17,127 bases of DNA from an uncultured bacterium (GTDB lineage Bacteria; Patescibacteriota; Minisyncoccia; Phycocordibacterales; CAIZLB01). Under the pieces are notes generated by a model. It was not told where the DNA came from. It saw nothing but the letters and a program-made list of their open reading frames with translations, and did not search any database. Shown here in pieces: positions 14,229 through 17,127 of this stretch. Positions within the stretch are counted from its first letter, which is position 1; each line of letters starts with the position of its first letter. Made by a program: the position numbers and the translations under genes. The stretch lies in the NCBI GenBank assembly GCA_903864515.1, contig CAIPFZ010000031.1, forward strand, positions 1-17,127, written 5' to 3'.

Positions 14229-17105
14229 TTACACGCACTTCTTCTCTTTCAGTTTATCAATTATTCTCTTTGAGAAACCGGTACTATCCACACACCAACT
14301 AAAACCATCGTCTCCTGGAAGTGGTGCAGAAATGGCCCAAGAAGTAACCTTGCCAGGGTTTCCACTAGAAACACATGTTGCGATTGAAGGATTATTTCTT
14401 GTTGCAGTATTTATTAATTTAAATATTTTTTCATCACCAAATATAGTTCCTGCTGTATTTGAGCAAGACCCGAGTGCAAATGTCTTTTCTCCATAAGTAT
14501 CTTGACTTTGACTATAGAATAATTCAGCTTGTGCCCTCATGTTTGAAAAACTTGAAGACATTACGGCCTGTTGAGCTTTAAGCTGAGCCTCAGTGAATGA
14601 ACCACCGTTATCGCTACTGGTTGCACTTCCACCCGTCATCTCTTCTGTAATTTTATCAAAAGAAACAGCGTCAGATGGAGCTTGTATATCAACAGGCTGA
14701 TTAATATTGGAAATATCCAATTTAAACACGATATTAATCTGCTTATCCTTTAGAGCCGCAGCGCTATTTGGTGGGACTACTCTCATTACGTTTTCAACAA
14801 CTGCAGGAAATCCATCTTTGTCTACCCATAAGGTTAGGGTGTTATTTTTATCGATATAATCAAAGGTCTGACTAAATTCATCGCTCTTTAAATAATTTAT
14901 ATAACCTTGATCAACGAAAACATTTCTATATTCCTCAAAATCTGCATTATTATTTATTTCATCTTGAATTCTTGTGTAGAAAGTTAGAATTTTATCCTTT
15001 TTAAGCCCTAGAACATACTTTACTAAATTACGATCTCCAATTTTCTCTGGTGTTGGTTTATTTTTAAATACAAATATTTGTTCCTCATCTGCTATTGATA
15101 CAACTTTTTTGACAAGCTTCACAGCTTTATCGCGATTCTCTTTATATCTCTCCTCACCACTTGAAATCCCTGATTGAATAGATGATAGTGGAGAATAGTC
15201 AGTATAATATTCTTCTGATGAAGACGCTGTTGACGATGAATTAGATGCTGTAGCTTTAATTGGGAATGATATCCACTTTCCTTTAATTGTAGCCAGCTGA
15301 TCAAACAAGAAAAAGCTTGGCATGTTATTTACTTTAAAATAATAATTATCATCCTTTTTCAGAGCATCAGCATTAATCTTGTATGTCATGTCTCCAAAAT
15401 CACCTTGTGCATCAAGATTAAATTTCCAATTTGCTAGTTGACCAGGTTTTAAATCTGATGAGACTGCAACAGCAATTTTTGCATTCATCTCAGGAGGAAA
15501 ATTAGCCATAGCATCACTCATAGATACAAGAAATGGCTTTGGCGGTTCTTCATTTAAGTATCCATAAAAACGACTATCTTTTGTAAATGTCACTTTTTTA
15601 CCTTCCACCTTTGTACTTGTCGATGATGAGTCAAATCCTTTTGCCGCCTTTACAGCATCATCTGTTGCAAAAGTTACTACAAGGTTAAAGTTACCACCAT
15701 TTTCCATTGATTGATATTCAAAATCTTTGACGATTTCTGGGTCACTATATGCTGATAAATTAACATCACTCAGACTATTTGCATAAGCCTTTGTTTTTGT
15801 TTTAGTACTTGGTTTTGAAGAATATGAACTACTAAGTCCTGAGGAATAACCAGCATAAGAATTTAAAGATGAGATAACATTCCTCGCGTTCTCTAATTTC
15901 AATTTATCATAATAATATGCCTCCTTTAATTCCTTCTCATTGGAGACCTTAAGATCAAAAGGTACAGCATCAGCTTCCCTTGGAACAACATTTAAAGCTC
16001 CGGAGAATGTATATGAAGCTGAATTCATACTCGCGATTTTAAGAAGCACACTAGATGAAAAATTTGATTCTGTATATGATGCAAATGCAAATGGACCAAT
16101 CTTTTTAACATATGCATATGCAGTAGCGCCTCCGGCAATAATAATCAGGAGAATCAACAGCAGTATAAGAAAATGCTTTAACCCTCCTCCACCACCACTT
16201 GCGCGACCTCCAGCTTTATCATTTTTCATACTACCCGTATCTGGATGATAGGCTATTGCACTGTTTTTAAAATCAGGAGCAATGATTGACGATGGATTCA
16301 GGGTTGTAGCTGGTGCTTGATCACTGACTGCTGTAGGAGCTGATGCTGGAGTGTATAGAGGTGCGAGTGATGGTGGCTGTGGTGTGGATGGCGCTGTAAA
16401 TTGTGGAGTAGATGATGGAGCGAATGTTGATGAAGGAGATTGCACGGGTGAGGATACAGATGAAGATTCTGGTGTATGAGCATATAAGTGTGCAGGTGAT
16501 GGTGCAGATGTAGCAAAAGACTGCGACGACTGCGGAGTGGGTGAAGGTGTATTGATTAATACAGGTGATGGAGAGGAAATTGGTGCAGAAACTGGAGATG
16601 AGGAGTTTGATGCGAATGGATCAACAAAAGGCCTAACATCAGTCTTTATTGCAGTAGAAATCTCAGGAGAAGTTCCATAGAATGTATTTGAAGCAACAAC
16701 AGGTTCAGGCTTCAACTCAGGCTTAATTTCAATAGGCTGATAGAATGCAGGCTCAGGTTGAATCTGTGGCTGAGGTTGGGTTTGTGGCTGGAATTGAGGC
16801 TGGATTTGCGATTGCTGTTGGGATGGCGACTGAGGCTGTGGTTGGACCTGTGGTTGTGGTTGAAATACAGATGAAGGTGATGGTGGTTGTGGCGTAGATG
16901 GCGTTGTAGATGGTGGAGAATCATGTGAATACAAACTTTTAACAGGTACGGTGTTTTGAACATTAACATCTTGCATATCTGCAGAAACGGCCTGTGCGTC
17001 CCCTATAGGATTATTTTGCATCGGCACACTAGAGACATTTGACATAGATGTATCTTGAGCTGAAGTATTTTGATTCAATCCCATTCCTTGATCTGTGTTA
17101 TTCAT
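14229..17105 (-). CDS. Large single-pass membrane protein with disordered N-terminus and pilin-like C-terminal domain
   Basis: A 958-residue protein. Residues 1-300 are low complexity, with a Gln/Pro tract at about 73-137 (many QPQ units) and Ser/Pro/Thr-rich sequence after it. A Gly-rich hinge (GRASGGGGG) leads to one membrane helix at about 309-331 (FLILLLILLIIIAGGATAYA); basic residues before it suggest N-terminus in the cytoplasm. Residues about 340-830 are an exported, beta-rich region with IKGKWISFPIKA and LTLWVDKDGFPAVVEN, weakly reminiscent of LolA/LppX-type lipoprotein folds. Residues about 840-958 (SNMRAQAELFYSQSQDTYG, GSCSN, TSWAISAPLPGDDG, SWCVDSTGF) closely resemble the globular part of CPR type IV pilins, with four Cys, but no prepilin leader or pilin helix precedes it. 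Start ATG 17105 lies near the window edge. Function unknown; a role linked to the pilus or cell wall is inferred. Confidence 0.85.
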   Translation of the reverse strand: MNNTDQGMGLNQNTSAQDTSMSNVSSVPMQNNPIGDAQAVSADMQDVNVQNTVPVKSLYSHDSPPSTTPSTPQPPSPSSVFQPQPQVQPQPQSPSQQQSQIQPQFQPQTQPQPQIQPEPAFYQPIEIKPELKPEPVVASNTFYGTSPEISTAIKTDVRPFVDPFASNSSSPVSAPISSPSPVLINTPSPTPQSSQSFATSAPSPAHLYAHTPESSSVSSPVQSPSSTFAPSSTPQFTAPSTPQPPSLAPLYTPASAPTAVSDQAPATTLNPSSIIAPDFKNSAIAYHPDTGSMKNDKAGGRASGGGGGLKHFLILLLILLIIIAGGATAYAYVKKIGPFAFASYTESNFSSSVLLKIASMNSASYTFSGALNVVPREADAVPFDLKVSNEKELKEAYYYDKLKLENARNVISSLNSYAGYSSGLSSSYSSKPSTKTKTKAYANSLSDVNLSAYSDPEIVKDFEYQSMENGGNFNLVVTFATDDAVKAAKGFDSSSTSTKVEGKKVTFTKDSRFYGYLNEEPPKPFLVSMSDAMANFPPEMNAKIAVAVSSDLKPGQLANWKFNLDAQGDFGDMTYKINADALKKDDNYYFKVNNMPSFFLFDQLATIKGKWISFPIKATASNSSSTASSSEEYYTDYSPLSSIQSGISSGEERYKENRDKAVKLVKKVVSIADEEQIFVFKNKPTPEKIGDRNLVKYVLGLKKDKILTFYTRIQDEINNNADFEEYRNVFVDQGYINYLKSDEFSQTFDYIDKNNTLTLWVDKDGFPAVVENVMRVVPPNSAAALKDKQINIVFKLDISNINQPVDIQAPSDAVSFDKITEEMTGGSATSSDNGGSFTEAQLKAQQAVMSSSFSNMRAQAELFYSQSQDTYGEKTFALGSCSNTAGTIFGDEKIFKLINTATRNNPSIATCVSSGNPGKVTSWAISAPLPGDDGFSWCVDSTGFSKRIIDKLKEKKCV

Positions 17106-17127
17106 CGTAAAAAAAATTATCTATATA

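Noticed and set aside
15940..16248. Plus-strand open frame of 102 codons
   Set aside because: It is antisense to the membrane segment and Gly-rich hinge of the 958-residue protein; the proline run in it is simply the complement of the glycine codons.
16298..16969. Alternative His/Leu-rich minus-strand reading frames in the Gln/Pro tract
   Set aside because: They are frame-shifted shadows of the low-complexity region of the 958-residue protein; the main frame is open for its full length.

Overview
The window looks like a piece of chromosome from a Candidate Phyla Radiation (Patescibacteria, Parcubacteria-like) bacterium. This is an inference from several signs: low GC (roughly one third by eye), many small or oddly assembled surface proteins, a monoderm-style type IV pilus cluster without a secretin, an ECF sigma factor paired with a DUF5667-type membrane protein, and a stand-alone MltG. 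The standard bacterial code fits, because TGA occurs only as a stop.

Positions 1-6872 (minus strand) hold a type IV pilus/type II secretion-like operon. In transcription order it encodes a CheY-like receiver, the PilB extension ATPase, the PilC platform protein, and four minor pilins that resemble GspH, GspI/PilV, GspJ/PilW and GspK/PilX. The GspI/PilV-like member is greatly enlarged to 724 residues. It carries three Cna-B-like repeats, a fibronectin-III-like region and an unassigned beta-rich C-terminal domain, and is the best candidate for an adhesive pilus tip. The operon runs off the left edge.

Positions 6873-9124 (minus strand) hold a promoter region with two strong dyads, a small methionine-rich protein, a DUF5667-type single-pass protein (candidate anti-sigma) and its ECF sigma factor. 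mltG (lytic transglycosylase) is divergent at 9181, with a near-ideal promoter placed so that the mRNA should be leaderless.

Positions 10075-10725 hold a compact plus-strand unit with noticeably higher GC: a promoter, a dyad at the transcription start, a 140-residue protein of unknown function, and a perfect 11-bp terminator hairpin shared with the converging leuS gene. leuS occupies 10726-13185 (minus). Upstream of it are a probable lipoprotein of unknown function (13240-14124) and, at the right edge, a 958-residue membrane protein. That protein has a disordered Pro/Gln/Ser-rich N-terminus, one membrane segment, a large exported region and a C-terminal domain that resembles the globular part of CPR type IV pilins but lacks a prepilin leader.

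Taken together, most of the window is a cell-surface locus: pilus assembly, candidate pilus-tip adhesin, an envelope-linked sigma/anti-sigma pair, cell-wall cleavage and exported proteins. One housekeeping gene (leuS) and one compositionally foreign-looking cassette interrupt it.
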